A stretch of 64,000 bases of DNA. Origin: Martelella alba (GTDB lineage: Bacteria; Pseudomonadota; Alphaproteobacteria; Rhizobiales; Rhizobiaceae). Each line of letters opens with the position of its first letter. The first letter of the stretch is position 1. The stretch lies in contig NZ_VHLG01000008.1 in NCBI RefSeq assembly GCF_006516955.1, positions 124,001 to 188,000 of the forward strand, in the 5' to 3' direction. The notes beneath the pieces are model-generated. The model made no database searches. It was not told the origin of the DNA and was given only the letters and a program-made list of their open reading frames with translations. Shown here piece by piece: positions 27,475-37,900 of the stretch. A program made the translations under genes and the position numbers.

Positions 27475-28230
27475 TCAGGCCGCAGCACCAATGATATCGG
27501 CATAGCCATTGGCTTCCAGTTCCAGCGCCAGGCTCTTGTCGCCGGTCTTGATGATCTGACCCTTGTAGAGAACATGGACCGTGTCCGGCACGATGTAATC
27601 GAGCAGGCGCTGATAATGGGTAATCACCATGGTCGAGCGGGTCGGCGAGCGCAGCGCATTCACACCGTCAGCGACGATCTTCAGCGCGTCGATATCGAGG
27701 CCCGAATCGGTTTCGTCAAGCACGCAGAGCTTCGGCTCCAGAAGCGCCATCTGCAGGATTTCGGCGCGCTTCTTCTCGCCGCCGGAAAAGCCGACATTGA
27801 GCGGACGCTTCAGCATGTCGAAATCGATTTTCAGTTCAGCGGCACCGGCCTTGACCTTGCGGATGAAGTCCGGCGTCGAAAGCTCGGCCTCGCCGCGTGC
27901 CTTGCGCTGTTCGTTGATCGCCACCTTGAGGAACTGCATGGTGGCAACACCCGGGATCTCGACCGGATACTGGAAGGCCAGGAAAATGCCCTTGGCGGCG
28001 CGCTCAGCGGCGTCCAGTTCAAGGATGTTTTCGCCGTTGAACAGGATCTCCCCCTCGGTCACCTCATAGTCATCGCGACCGGAGAGGATGTAGGAGAGTG
28101 TCGACTTGCCGGAGCCGTTCGGCCCCATGATGGCGGCAACCTCGCCGTCCTGAATGGTGAGGCTCAGGCCACGGATGATTTCGGTGCCTTCATCGGCAAT
28201 ACGGGCATGCAGGTTCTTGATCTCAAGCAT
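27475..28230 (-). CDS. sufC: Fe-S cluster assembly ATPase SufC
   Basis: A 251-residue ABC-type ATPase that powers the SufBCD scaffold in the cytoplasm. Walker A is GPNGSGKST (about 36), the signature is FSGGEKKRAEI (about 145), and Walker B is LCVLDETDSGLDID. The ETDSGLD form is diagnostic for SufC. The protein starts MLEIKNLHARIADEGTEI. It lies between the cupin gene and sufD. Confidence 0.97.
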   Translation of the reverse strand: MLEIKNLHARIADEGTEIIRGLSLTIQDGEVAAIMGPNGSGKSTLSYILSGRDDYEVTEGEILFNGENILELDAAERAAKGIFLAFQYPVEIPGVATMQFLKVAINEQRKARGEAELSTPDFIRKVKAGAAELKIDFDMLKRPLNVGFSGGEKKRAEILQMALLEPKLCVLDETDSGLDIDALKIVADGVNALRSPTRSTMVITHYQRLLDYIVPDTVHVLYKGQIIKTGDKSLALELEANGYADIIGAAA

Positions 28231-28243
28231 GGTTAAAGTCCTG

Positions 28244-28726
28244 TCAAATCTCGCCGTCGAAATAATCGAGGCTGGCGGCCTTGCGGCCGATGAATCTAAA
28301 GGGTTCGTCTGAACCGTCCTGACGCGAGCTCACCAGAAACTTGTCAGAGTCCGGGTACTCGCAAAGGTCGGGTTCTTGCATCGTCGAAACACAGAGATAT
28401 TTCAGGTCCTGTGTTCCGGTATTGATCAGATGGTGCGCCGTTTCGCGGCCACCGGCCGGGGCAGAGAGAATATCACCGGCGCGAACCGGGAAATGTTCAC
28501 CGCCATAACGATAGGTCCCTTCCCCTGAAAGGATGAAAAACATCTCTTCCCGGGTATGGTGGTTATGAAACGGGCAGCAGCGCTTTCCCGGGGGAACGAT
28601 CGTCAGGTTATAGCCCAGCTTCCTTGCGCCGATGACACTGCCGAGAGGCGCGTATCGCTCGGCAAACAACGTGCCGGCTGAAGCCTCGATGAGCGGAACC
28701 TCATCGATATTGACGACCGGCCTCAT
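28244..28726 (-). CDS. Cupin-domain protein inside the suf operon
   Basis: A 160-residue single-domain cupin. Motif 1 has the metal-binding pattern PFHNHHTREEMFFILSGEGTYRYGG in segments (His, His, Glu), and motif 2 has GDILSAPAGGRETAHHLINTG with a His. Function is unknown; metal binding is likely from the residues. Its start overlaps the sufB stop by one base and it ends 14 bases before sufC, so it is translated as part of the operon. Its presence between sufB and sufC suggests a link to Fe-S assembly or iron sensing, which is inference. Confidence 0.85.
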   Translation of the reverse strand: MRPVVNIDEVPLIEASAGTLFAERYAPLGSVIGARKLGYNLTIVPPGKRCCPFHNHHTREEMFFILSGEGTYRYGGEHFPVRAGDILSAPAGGRETAHHLINTGTQDLKYLCVSTMQEPDLCEYPDSDKFLVSSRQDGSDEPFRFIGRKAASLDYFDGEI

Positions 28727-30216
28727 CAGCCGACACTCCCTTCCAGCGAGATGCCAATCAGCTTCTGCGCTTCGACGGCGAATTCCATCGGCAGCTCCTG
28801 AATAACCTCGCGGACGAAGCCGTTGACGATCAGCGCGATCGCCTCTTCTTCGGGAATGCCGCGCTGCATGCAGTAAAACAGCTGATCCTCGGAAATCTTC
28901 GACGTCGTCGCCTCATGCTCGAAGCGCGCGGATGCATTGCCGGCCTCGATATAGGGAACCGTATGCGCGCCGCATTTGTCACCGATCAGCAGGCTGTCGC
29001 ACTGGGTGAAATTGCGGGCATTCTCCGCCCGGCGGTGGGCCGAAACCTGACCGCGATAGGTATTGTTGGAAAAACCCGCCGAAATACCCTTGGAGATGAT
29101 GCGGCTCGACGTGTTCTTGCCGAGATGGATCATCTTGGTGCCGCTGTCGATCTGCTGATGGCCGTTGGAAACGGCGATCGAGTAGAATTCGCCGCGCGAA
29201 TTGTCGCCGCGCAGGATGCAGGACGGGTATTTCCAGGTAATCGCCGAACCGGTTTCCACCTGGGTCCAGGAAATCTTGGAGTTCTTGCCGCGGCAATCAC
29301 CGCGCTTGGTGACGAAATTATAGATACCGCCCTTGCCGTCCTTGTCGCCCGGATACCAGTTCTGGACGGTGGAATATTTGATCTCGGCATCATCAAGCGC
29401 GATCAGCTCGACCACGGCGGCATGAAGCTGGTTCTCGTCGCGCTGCGGCGCCGTGCAGCCCTCGAGATAGGAGACATAGGCCCCTTCTTCGGCAATGATC
29501 AGCGTGCGCTCGAACTGGCCGGTGTTCTTCTCATTGATGCGGAAATAGGTCGACAGCTCCATCGGGCAGCGAACGCCCTTGGGCACGAAGACGAAGGACC
29601 CATCGGTAAAGACGGCCGAATTCAGCGTCGCATAGAAATTATCGGTCTGCGGAACGACCGAGCCGAGATATTTCCTCACCAGATCGGGATATTCCCGGAT
29701 CGCCTCGGAGATCGACATGAAGATCACGCCGGCCTTGGCGAGTTCCTTCTTGAAGGTGGTGACAACAGAGACCGAATCGAACACCGCATCGACAGCAACC
29801 TTGCCTGTTGTCGACTGGTGCTGCGGCTGCTGCACGCCGGCCAGGATCTCCTGCTCCTTCAGCGGGATGCCGAGTTTCTCATAGGTCGCGAGAAGCTCCG
29901 GATCGACTTCATCCAGCGTCTTCGGCCCGGTCACGGATTTCGGCGCGGCATAGTAGTAATAGTCGTTGAAATCGATTTTCGGATAATCGACGCGCGCCCA
30001 GCTGGGTTCTTCCATCGACAGCCAGCGCTGATAGGCTTCCAGCCGCCATTCCAGCATCCAGTCCGGCTCGCTTTTCTTGTGCGAGATGAAGCGGATAATG
30101 TCTTCGGACAGGCCCTTGGGGGCCTTGTCCACCTCGATCATGGTCTCAAAACCATACTTATATTGATCAACGTCGATCTGTTTGACCTGATCGACGGTCT
30201 CCTTCACGGCAGCCAT
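28726..30216 (-). CDS. sufB: Fe-S cluster assembly protein SufB
   Basis: A 496-residue scaffold subunit on which new clusters form. Visible family segments are [85 protein letters not shown] and the C-terminal [19 protein letters not shown]. The length is usual for SufB. It starts 243 bases after sufS2, a larger gap than elsewhere in the operon, so an internal promoter is possible. Confidence 0.96.
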   Translation of the reverse strand: MAAVKETVDQVKQIDVDQYKYGFETMIEVDKAPKGLSEDIIRFISHKKSEPDWMLEWRLEAYQRWLSMEEPSWARVDYPKIDFNDYYYYAAPKSVTGPKTLDEVDPELLATYEKLGIPLKEQEILAGVQQPQHQSTTGKVAVDAVFDSVSVVTTFKKELAKAGVIFMSISEAIREYPDLVRKYLGSVVPQTDNFYATLNSAVFTDGSFVFVPKGVRCPMELSTYFRINEKNTGQFERTLIIAEEGAYVSYLEGCTAPQRDENQLHAAVVELIALDDAEIKYSTVQNWYPGDKDGKGGIYNFVTKRGDCRGKNSKISWTQVETGSAITWKYPSCILRGDNSRGEFYSIAVSNGHQQIDSGTKMIHLGKNTSSRIISKGISAGFSNNTYRGQVSAHRRAENARNFTQCDSLLIGDKCGAHTVPYIEAGNASARFEHEATTSKISEDQLFYCMQRGIPEEEAIALIVNGFVREVIQELPMEFAVEAQKLIGISLEGSVG

Positions 30217-30459
30217 ATCATCACTCCACTTTATACCGGATTCAAGGTCCGGCGGCTTCTCGTGTTTCTTGCATAATCATCCGGTTGGACGAAATCGCCC
30301 ACCCACCCCGGAATGCTGCGCAAAGTCTTAACTATTCGAGCGTGTTCCCGCGTCATCTGCAAAGCCACGCGGCGCTCCAAGCGGTGCCTACCGCTTCATT
30401 TAATGAGACAAGTGATAATTGTTAACCCCTTGCCGCATCGCATTCAGACGTTTTGGCCC
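30217..30459. other. Spacer between sufS2 and sufB
   Basis: 243 bases without coding sequence inside an otherwise tight operon. A small perfect hairpin AAGCGGT-GCCT-ACCGCTT lies at 30379-30396, without a T tract on the operon strand. It could be an internal promoter or processing site; nothing decides. Confidence 0.4.
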
Positions 30460-31626
30460 TCAGGCTGCCTTCCCGGACGGTTTCAGCCGCCCGGCAATGC
30501 GCGTGAAAGCCGCAATCGCTGCATCGACATCATCATCGCCGGTCTCCCAACCGAGCGAAATTCGTAGCGCGCCCTGGCGCGCATCCTCGCCCATGGCCTT
30601 CAGAACATGGCTCTCGCCGACCTTGCCGGATGAGCAGGCCGAACCTGCCGAAAGCGCAATCCCTTCGAGATCAAAGGCGATCTGCCCCGTTTCAGCCTTC
30701 AGGCCCGGCAGTGTGAAATAGCTGGTATTGGCCACGCGCGGACTGGCCGCGCCATGGATCACCAGATCCGGCGCCAGGTCACGCATAGCCGCTTCCAGCC
30801 GGTTTCGCAGACCTTCGATGCGCTGATTGCGCGCATCAAGCCCCACTGCCGCAAATTCGGCAGCAGCACCGAAACCGAGTATCGCCGGGACATTTTCCGT
30901 ACCGGAATGATGGCCCTTTTCCTGTCCACCGCCACGCACCAGCGGTGCGGGCATCAGCGTCTCGCCACGGCTGACCAGCGCGCCAATTCCCTTAGGCCCG
31001 CCGATCTTGTGGCTCGACAGGATCAGGAAATCTGCACCGATATCTTCAATCGAAACCGGAATACGCCCGACCGCCTGAACCGCATCGACGACCAGAAGCC
31101 CGCCATGGGCGTGAACGATTTCGGCCGCCTTTTTCACCGGCTGGATAACGCCCGTCTCGTTGGAGACCAGCATGATTGCCACCATGGCCAGCCCCTTCGA
31201 CCTGTCATGGGTCGCCAGCAGCGCCTCAAGGGCAGCAAGATCCACGCGGCCATCAGCCAGAACCGGTATTTCATGACGCTGATCACCGCCGAAACGGCCA
31301 CCTTCGAAAATCGCCGGATGCTCGATCGCCGAAACATAAACGCCGCCAAGGCGGACCGGCGAGCGCCCCATGCGAAAATCGGGTGTCAAAACAAGGTTCG
31401 ATGCTTCCGTGGCACCGGCGGTAAAAATGACATGTGCGGAATCAGCCTCCACCAACTCACCGACCGCCCGCCGGGCCGCTTCAACCCGCGCCCGAACGGC
31501 TCGTCCCTCGCGATGGACCGAGGATGCATTGCCGGCAAGATCGAGACCTTCAATGGCAGCCGCGCGCGCTTCCGGTAAAAGCATCGCCGTTGCATTCCAG
31601 TCGAGATAGGTTCGCGACATGCTCAT
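30460..31626 (-). CDS. sufS2: Cysteine desulfurase, NifS/IscS-like (SufS2)
   Basis: A 388-residue PLP enzyme of group I (IscS/NifS type), unlike the SufS further down the operon. Segments are YLDWNATAMLLPEA, FTAGATEASNLVL, VDAVQAVGRIPV, LSSHKIGGPKGIGALVSRG with the PLP Lys (about 205), HSGTENVPAILGFGAA and the active-site Cys in SAGSACSSGKVGESHVL (about 325). Rhizobial suf operons characteristically begin with sufS2. An Irr-type iron-control element lies about 100 bases upstream. Confidence 0.93.
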   Translation of the reverse strand: MSMSRTYLDWNATAMLLPEARAAAIEGLDLAGNASSVHREGRAVRARVEAARRAVGELVEADSAHVIFTAGATEASNLVLTPDFRMGRSPVRLGGVYVSAIEHPAIFEGGRFGGDQRHEIPVLADGRVDLAALEALLATHDRSKGLAMVAIMLVSNETGVIQPVKKAAEIVHAHGGLLVVDAVQAVGRIPVSIEDIGADFLILSSHKIGGPKGIGALVSRGETLMPAPLVRGGGQEKGHHSGTENVPAILGFGAAAEFAAVGLDARNQRIEGLRNRLEAAMRDLAPDLVIHGAASPRVANTSYFTLPGLKAETGQIAFDLEGIALSAGSACSSGKVGESHVLKAMGEDARQGALRISLGWETGDDDVDAAIAAFTRIAGRLKPSGKAA

Positions 31627-31725
31627 TTTGTCCGATTTCCAGTCTTCAGAACGGAGATATGGCGCATTTTCCTTGATATTACCATGCCGCCTGTCCTATG
31701 TGAGCCATGGCGCTTGCGCCAGACT

Positions 31726-31742
31726 TTTTGAATTGTTCTAAA
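31726..31742. promoter_or_regulatory. Iron-control element (Irr-binding ICE-like)
   Basis: TTTTGAATTGTTCTAAA differs at one position from TTTAGAA-N3-TTCTAAA, the ICE motif bound by rhizobial Irr. It lies 100 bases upstream of sufS2 and 87 bases upstream of the divergent hydrolase gene. The context (suf operon) fits known iron control in rhizobia. Confidence 0.65.
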
Positions 31743-31759
31743 CTGATTTGTAGAAAAGA

Positions 31760-31774
31760 TGACCATCACAGTCA
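31760..31774. promoter_or_regulatory. Possible RirA (IRO-box-like) site
   Basis: TGACCATCACAGTCA fits the loose TGA-N9-TCA form of RirA boxes. Only six bases are fixed, so chance is quite possible. It is upstream of the Irr-like element with respect to sufS2. Confidence 0.25.
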
Positions 31775-31828
31775 AGTCAACTTTCCTGCTAACCGGTTCG
31801 AAACAAGAGAACCCTTTCCGGAGAGCCA

Positions 31829-32506
31829 ATGCCTGAAGTGATTTTCAACGGTCCGGCCGGTCGCCTTGAGGGCCGTTACCAGCCGTCCAAGGAGAAGAAC
31901 GCGCCGATTGCCATCGTCCTGCACCCGCATCCGCGGTTTGGCGGTACGATGAACAATCCGATCGTCTACGAGCTCTTCTACATGTTCCAGAAGCGCGGTT
32001 TTACCACGCTGCGCTTCAATTTCCGCGGCATCGGCCGCAGCCAGGGCGAGTTCGACCACGGTCTTGGCGAATTGTCGGATGCCGCTGCCGCGCTCGACTG
32101 GGTGCAGAGCCTGCATCCTGATTCGAAGACCTGCTGGGTCGCCGGCTATTCCTTCGGTTCCTGGATCGGCATGCAGCTCTTGATGCGCCGCCCGGAAATC
32201 GAAGGCTTCATGTCGATTGCGCCGCAGCCCAATATCTATGACTTCTCCTTCCTGGCGCCCTGCCCGTCTTCGGGCCTGATCATCCACGGCGATGCCGACA
32301 AGGTCGCGCCGCAGCGTGATGTCAACGGGCTTGTGGAAAAGCTGAAGGCGCAGAAGGGCATTCTCATCACCCAGAAGGTGATCACCGGTGCCAACCACTT
32401 CTTCGCCGGCAAGAGCGACGAGCTGCTGTCTGAATGCGAGGATTATCTCGACCGCCGGCTTGATGGCGAACTGACGCCCGAACCTGCGCCGAAGCGCATC
32501 CGCTGA
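31829..32506 (+). CDS. Alpha/beta hydrolase, dienelactone-hydrolase-like
   Basis: A 225-residue cytoplasmic alpha/beta hydrolase. The oxyanion segment is LHPHPRFGGTMNN (about 32-44), RFNFRGIGRSQGEFD follows, and the nucleophile elbow is GYSFGS (about 110) with Ser. The acid is probably in IHGDADKVAP and the base His in TGANHFFAG. This pattern is typical of a conserved alphaproteobacterial family with unknown substrate. It is transcribed away from sufS2. Confidence 0.85.
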   Translation: MPEVIFNGPAGRLEGRYQPSKEKNAPIAIVLHPHPRFGGTMNNPIVYELFYMFQKRGFTTLRFNFRGIGRSQGEFDHGLGELSDAAAALDWVQSLHPDSKTCWVAGYSFGSWIGMQLLMRRPEIEGFMSIAPQPNIYDFSFLAPCPSSGLIIHGDADKVAPQRDVNGLVEKLKAQKGILITQKVITGANHFFAGKSDELLSECEDYLDRRLDGELTPEPAPKRIR

Positions 32507-32530
32507 GACGAAGGCAACAGATGATTTGAC

Positions 32531-32556
32531 ACGGCCGGCTCTGCCCGGCCGTTTTC
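32531..32556 (+). terminator. Terminator after the hydrolase gene
   Basis: ACGGCCGG and CCGGCCGT form a perfect 8-bp stem around CTCTGC, followed by TTTCATTT. The convergent acetyltransferase gene ends at 32559. Confidence 0.85.
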
Positions 32557-32558
32557 AT

Positions 32559-33101
32559 TTATTGCGCAGCCAGATCACCGCGCGTCATCTCAAAGCTGGT
32601 GCAGACGATCCCCTTGACGGTCAGTGGCGCGGTCTCGCGCATGCCGATCCTGCGCAAGACCGCGACCGAGGGCGCGTTTTCCGGCACGGCGAAAGCGATG
32701 AAACGCTCGCCGCAGCCATGGGCCAGGAACCATCGTGCCAGCGCCGCTGCAGCTTCGCGCGCATAGCCATTCCCCCATTGTGCCTTTGCAATCGTGTAGC
32801 CGAGCTCGGCAACGCCTTCATCTTCGAGATAGCCGAAACCGGCGCGCCCGACAAAGGCCCCGTCCGCTTTCCGGATAATCTTGAACTTGCTGTAGCCGTG
32901 ATCGATAAAGGTCTGACGCCACTTGGCAATTTCAGATGCCGCATAATCTTCGCTCCAGATCATGCCATCGCGAAACAGATAGCGCTCCCCCTCAGGATCT
33001 GAGTGGAGACCAGCCAGCATCGCGGCATCCTCCGGCGCAAAAACCGCGTAGCAGAAGCGTTCGCTTTGAAGAACGGGATGGTCGGGAATCACAAAGGGCA
33101 T
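32559..33101 (-). CDS. GNAT-family N-acetyltransferase (RimJ/RimL-like)
   Basis: A 180-residue acetyltransferase. The RimL-type start TERxx is represented by [11 protein letters not shown] (about 11). The acetyl-CoA region is [26 protein letters not shown] in segments (about 98-125), then [21 protein letters not shown], a classic GNAT pattern. The substrate could be a ribosomal protein, another protein N-terminus or a small molecule. The ATG at 33099-33101 fits. It is divergent from tyrS. Confidence 0.85.
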   Translation of the reverse strand: MPFVIPDHPVLQSERFCYAVFAPEDAAMLAGLHSDPEGERYLFRDGMIWSEDYAASEIAKWRQTFIDHGYSKFKIIRKADGAFVGRAGFGYLEDEGVAELGYTIAKAQWGNGYAREAAAALARWFLAHGCGERFIAFAVPENAPSVAVLRRIGMRETAPLTVKGIVCTSFEMTRGDLAAQ

Positions 33102-33241
33102 GGGAGGTCTGCTTTGGCTGGACTGAATGCGACAGCAATAGCCCAAGTTTCGCCCGTAAAACAGGTGCACAGCATGGGAAAACCGTGCTAAAGCGCGGCG
33201 GTTCCGCACCAAACAGGACACATCAACGAAAAGATTGGGCC

Positions 33242-34495
33242 ATGTCGACGTTTAAATCCGAATTCCTGCACACGCTATCAGAGCGCGGCTTCGTTCATCA
33301 GATCTCCGATGAAAGCGGCCTTGATGACCTTCTGGCGAAGGAGCAGGTCACGGCCTATATCGGCTTCGACCCGACGGCGCCAAGCCTGCATGCCGGGTCG
33401 CTGATCCAGATCATGCTGCTGCACTGGTTCCAGAAGAGCGGCCACCAGCCGATCTCGCTGATGGGCGGTGGTACCGGCATGGTCGGCGATCCCTCCTTCA
33501 AGGATGAGGCACGCAAGCTGATGACCATCGATATGATCGAGGACAATATCGCTTCGATCAAACGGGTCTTCGCCAATTACCTCGACTATGACCGCAGCGA
33601 CAGCCCGGCACTGATGATCAATAATGCCGACTGGCTGCGCGAGATCAACTATCTCGAATTCCTGCGCGATGTCGGACGCCATTTCTCTGTCAACCGCATG
33701 CTGTCCTTCGACAGCGTCAAGACGCGCCTTGACCGCGAACAGTCACTGTCCTTCCTGGAATTCAACTACATGATCCTCCAGGCCTATGACTTCGTCGAGC
33801 TCTACCAGCGCACCGGCTGCAGGCTGCAGATGGGCGGCTCTGATCAGTGGGGCAATATCGTCAATGGTATCGACCTTGGCCACCGGATGGATACGCCGCA
33901 GCTCTACGCGCTGACGGCGCCGCTTTTGACCACCTCGTCGGGCGCCAAGATGGGCAAGTCGGCCTCCGGTGCTGTCTGGCTCAACCCCGACATGCTCTCC
34001 GCCTACGATTTCTGGCAGTTCTGGCGTAACACCGAAGACGCCGATGTGTCGCGCTTCCTGAAGCTCTATACGACGCTGCCGATGGACGAGATTGCCCGTC
34101 TTTCTGCCCTTGGCGGTGCGGAAATCAACGAGGTCAAGAAGATCCTGGCCACGGAAGTCACCGCCATGCTGCATGGCCGCGACGCCGCCGAACAGGCTGC
34201 CGAAACCGCGCGCAAAACCTTCGAAGAAGGCGCGCATGGCGACAACCTGCCGACAATCGAGGTTGCGGCAGGCGAACTCGAAGGCGGCCTCGGCATTCTG
34301 ACGCTTCTGGTTCAGGCCGAGCTTGCCGCCTCCAATGGCGAAGCGCGCCGCCACATCAAGGGCGGTGCGGTCAAGCTCAACGACAAGCCTGTCTCCGATG
34401 ACCGCCTGATGGTCGGTACCGGCGAAGTGACCGGCGAAGGGGTGATCAAGATCTCGCTGGGCAAGAAGAAGCATGTGCTGATCAAACCGGTCTGA
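33242..34495 (+). CDS. tyrS: Tyrosyl-tRNA synthetase
   Basis: A 417-residue class I synthetase that charges tRNA-Tyr. The HIGH-type motif is SLHAG (about 50-54), the KMSKS-type loop is KMGKS (about 238), and the tyrosine-binding residues are in [10 protein letters not shown] and [12 protein letters not shown] with [11 protein letters not shown]-terminal S4 RNA-binding domain ([21 protein letters not shown] in segments) is present. The ATG at 33242 is in the usual position before [10 protein letters not shown] hairpin terminator at 34522 follows. Confidence 0.97.
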   Translation: MSTFKSEFLHTLSERGFVHQISDESGLDDLLAKEQVTAYIGFDPTAPSLHAGSLIQIMLLHWFQKSGHQPISLMGGGTGMVGDPSFKDEARKLMTIDMIEDNIASIKRVFANYLDYDRSDSPALMINNADWLREINYLEFLRDVGRHFSVNRMLSFDSVKTRLDREQSLSFLEFNYMILQAYDFVELYQRTGCRLQMGGSDQWGNIVNGIDLGHRMDTPQLYALTAPLLTTSSGAKMGKSASGAVWLNPDMLSAYDFWQFWRNTEDADVSRFLKLYTTLPMDEIARLSALGGAEINEVKKILATEVTAMLHGRDAAEQAAETARKTFEEGAHGDNLPTIEVAAGELEGGLGILTLLVQAELAASNGEARRHIKGGAVKLNDKPVSDDRLMVGTGEVTGEGVIKISLGKKKHVLIKPV

Positions 34496-34521
34496 GTTTC
34501 AGACATCGCACAAATCGTAAA

Positions 34522-34540
34522 GGGGCGCCGCAAGCGCCCC
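34522..34540 (+). terminator. Terminator hairpin of tyrS, proximal copy
   Basis: GGGGCGCCGCAAGCGCCCC forms a 7-bp stem. It is followed by TTCAGCGTGTTGACAAA, the end of the repeat element, rather than by a T tract. A diverged copy lies at 34939-34957. Confidence 0.75.
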
Positions 34541-34730
34541 TTCAGCGTGTTGACAAATCTCGTTCCCGTTCGCTGCCGTCATGCTCGGGCTTGTCCCGAG
34601 CATCCAAGCACACAATCACACGAGACGTCGCCTCGGATAAAAGCCGTTAAAAAAACAATAATTTGTGCAACGAACGCGCCAACCGTGTGGAACGGTGATC
34701 AGATCCTCGGCGCAAGGCCGAGGATGACGC
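34541..34730. repeat. Terminator-associated repeat, variant unit (copy 3a)
   Basis: About 190 bases. The left end TTCAGCGTGTTGACAAATC is like the ends of the other copies. The body is different: CGTCATGCTCGGGCTTGTCC near 34577-34596 and TCCTCGGCGCAAGGCCGAGG near 34704-34723, each a hairpin, then ATGACGCC. It is a related but distinct subtype joined directly to copy 3b. Confidence 0.65.
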
Positions 34731-34938
34731 CTGACAAAGCCACTCATATTGCATGTTTGAGGTGGAGTAGCCCCTCCCTCCGTCGTCATCCCCGTGCTTG
34801 GTCCACGGGGATCCAGATCCATAAGGCATAGAATAGACAGAGTCTTTCGCCGCGCAGACGCACGGCGGCTGGATACCTGTGGACCAAGCACAGGCATGAC
34901 GTCAGAAAAAAAGGGAGGCGGTTTGTCAGCAGCCTGAA
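34731..34938 (+). repeat. Terminator-associated repeat element, copy 3b (208 bp)
   Basis: Begins CTGACAAAGCCACTCATATT and ends GGTTTGTCAGCAGCCTGAA, with the body CGTCATCCCCGTGCTTGGTC, CACGGCGGCTGGATACC and GACCAAGCACAGGCATGACG. Same length and block order as copies 1, 2 and 4. Together with 3a it lies between two terminator-like hairpins. Confidence 0.8.
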
Positions 34939-34957
34939 GGGGCACGGAAAGCGCCTT
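34939..34957 (+). terminator. Diverged distal hairpin next to copy 3b
   Basis: GGGGCACGGAAAGCGCCTT resembles the tyrS hairpin at 34522 but pairs imperfectly and has no clear T tract (TTACTTCTTG follows). It fits as the decayed second copy of the target hairpin. Confidence 0.5.
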
Positions 34958-34986
34958 ACTTCTTGAACGGCACCGCCACTCAGCGC

Positions 34987-37900
34987 CTACTGAAATTCGA
35001 ATATCTTGCGGAACACGCCTGGCGCAATCGCCGAGAGCGGGTTGATCACCAGCTGCGGCTTCTCGCTCTTGCCGGTGAGCTTGAAGGTAATCCCGAACAG
35101 GCCCTTGTCATTGCCATTGCCAAGGATTGGCCCGATGATCGGAATTTCTGCAAAGATCCGGTTCAAGCCATAGGCCGGCATGAATGTACCGGTCATGTCG
35201 ATATTGCCCGCAGCATCGCGCGCCACCCCCTTGAAGGTTGCCCCAACCTGCTCGCCACGCAATACGCCATTGTTGATTTGCAGCACGCCCTGCGCATAGA
35301 CCAGATCGATCGAAGCACGCTGAAAATGCTGATTGCTGCTATTGATCCGATTGTTGAAGCGCGCATTGAGGCTCTGCCCGTTACGGCCGGACGGCGCGGA
35401 CAGGAAAGTCTTCAGCTGGTCATCATCGATAATGCGAAAATCCTCGATTTCAACATTGCCGCTCCAGTTCCCGCCGGCCTCGATCATATTGAGGGCAAGC
35501 TGCCCGCCGCTCATCTTGGGATAGACACCAAGAAAGCGCAGCAATGAACCCGCCCCGTCAGTGTTGAGTTTGACGACGTGCCGTCCATCCCCGGTTGGCG
35601 CCACCTGCAGGGACACGGACTTGCCCGTGGCAGTAAGTGCGCCCAATGCAGCCGTATCAACGTCGCCGTTCACGACGGAAAGCGAGCCCTTTGACTGGTC
35701 AATATAGCGCCCGCCAAGCCCCATGATGCGGTCAAGTGCAATTGACACCGAGACATTATCCGTAGCGGAACTGCCAGCGGCACCGTTCTTGCGCTTGGCA
35801 TCACCGCTACCGCCATCAGTCGGCAGATGGCCGTCCTTTTTGATGGTGGACAACATCGGCTCAGCCGAAAACCGCTTGCCGGATACATTGACGACCAGAT
35901 TGCCTTCCACCCGCTTGATGCTGACGTTGAAGTCATCATCCGCAGTAAGGCTGACATGCGACAAGTCGAGCGAGCTGAGGCCCTCCTTGTCCAGGGTGAT
36001 CGTACCGGCCGCAGCAAGGCCGCTGCCCGACAATTGTAGATCGCTCAGCTGGTTCACGCCGCCATCGCCAGCCTTGAGCGTGAAGCGCAGTTTTGCGCTC
36101 TGGCCCGCAGGTTTCTGCCAACCGATCCAGGGCAGCACCATGGTTGACTTGGTCAGGTCAAGCGAGACCACCTGGCCGTCATTCCCCTTGCTGCTCGCTT
36201 CTATGGAAACAGGCCCCTTCAGGATCGTCGACAGGCCGGGATACATCGCTTCGCGCTGCGCCTCGCTCAGCGTCCCGCCAATATTGAGCGAGGCTGAGCC
36301 CGCCTCGCTATCCAGTGGCAGGCTCCAGTCGATATCAATTGCAACGCCATCGACCGCAGCCTTCCCCTTCAGCGCCAGCTTGCCCGGAACGATAGAAAGC
36401 TTGCCATCGATATTGCTGACGGTGTGGCCATCAATCGGCTTTGCCACGGCAACATCAGTGAGATCGGCGTCAACACTCCATGAACGCGGCAACTGACCAT
36501 CATCCGGCTCGGACGTGCCGTCATCGATCGTGATTGGCAATTCGGCGCGCACCCTCGCGCTGCCCGTTCCGGTAAAATCGGCAGGCGTGAAATCGGTCTT
36601 GTCCAGTGCATTGATCGGCGGATCGGCAGCCAACTGCACGATCGCGCGTGCCTGCCCGCTCAAAAGCGCATCGACCCTGCCCACCGGTGGATGCAGAGAT
36701 GTGTCGGCAATCTCAAAAGTCCCGTCACTGATGGCTACTGTTCCCTGATTGCCCAGATCAAAATAGCCCGATCGGATGGCAACATTCAGCCTTTCCCCAT
36801 CGATCAGCACATGGGCGGAGGCACCGATGACATCAGGAAATGTCGGTTTGATCGTCAGGCGCGACTTGTCAATATCAAAGTCGATCTTCAACTCGTCGCT
36901 GCCGAGATTGAGCGGGATGCCCTCACCCTCTATCCGGCCGGCAGGAATATCGACCATGATCGTGCCGTTGGAAATCCGCCCTCCGCCGATATTGGCCGTC
37001 ACCCATTCGCGCGGTTTGCGCGCAATCCAGAACGGCCACATCTGCTTCACGGCCTCGGTATCCATCGCATCGATGGAGGCGTTGAAGGTCAAGGCCGGGC
37101 TTGCATCGCCGAAGACTGCGGTAAAGGCTCCATCCATATTGCCCTGCGGGCTTGTCACCATGATGCGGTCAAGATCAAGCGCCTTCTCATCGGCACGATA
37201 GGCACCACTGACCTGCGCATCGAAAAGCAGCGGCGGAAGCCCCGGCTCACGGGATTTGAACTGTCCCCCGCTGACCAGAAAATCGACGCCGAAAGCACCG
37301 GCCGCATCCGGTTTTATGTGGTCCAGATCGATGATACCGCCCGAAAACGGGAAATAGCTACCATCAAAATTGATCGAAGAATCAGAGAGTTCGAATGACT
37401 TCTTGTTATTGTCGAAGCTTAAGTTCAGCTGAGCATTGCTAAAGGGACGAGCGATCCGATCGGCAACGAAACGCCCGCTTTTGACATGAAGTCCAACCAG
37501 AGCATCGGATTTTTTGTCCCCGTCAGCGCGCTTGAGCTGAACCGCAACATCGGTGGTCGCCTCAACCCCGATATCCGGTTCTCCCTCTTTATTCTTCCTC
37601 AAAAGAAACGGCGTGACGAGAAGATTGGTGACCTCGGCCTGAAGTGTTTCGGTGCGTCCGTCCCTTGCGACTGCTTCCGCAGTCACACCGGACACGGTGC
37701 CATCCAGCGCGACCTGGCCGTCAACACGCAGCACACCGCCGGCCATAAGCTGGATTTCCACCTGGCGCAGATTGATATCGACACTCTGATCAGGTGTGGC
37801 GCTGGGAAGCGGAAAGCGCAGATCGCTTATGGCGATTTCCTGCGTTTCCGCTGTTTCCAGAACACCGCGAATCAAATCTGTCTGATCGAAAATCTGCTCG

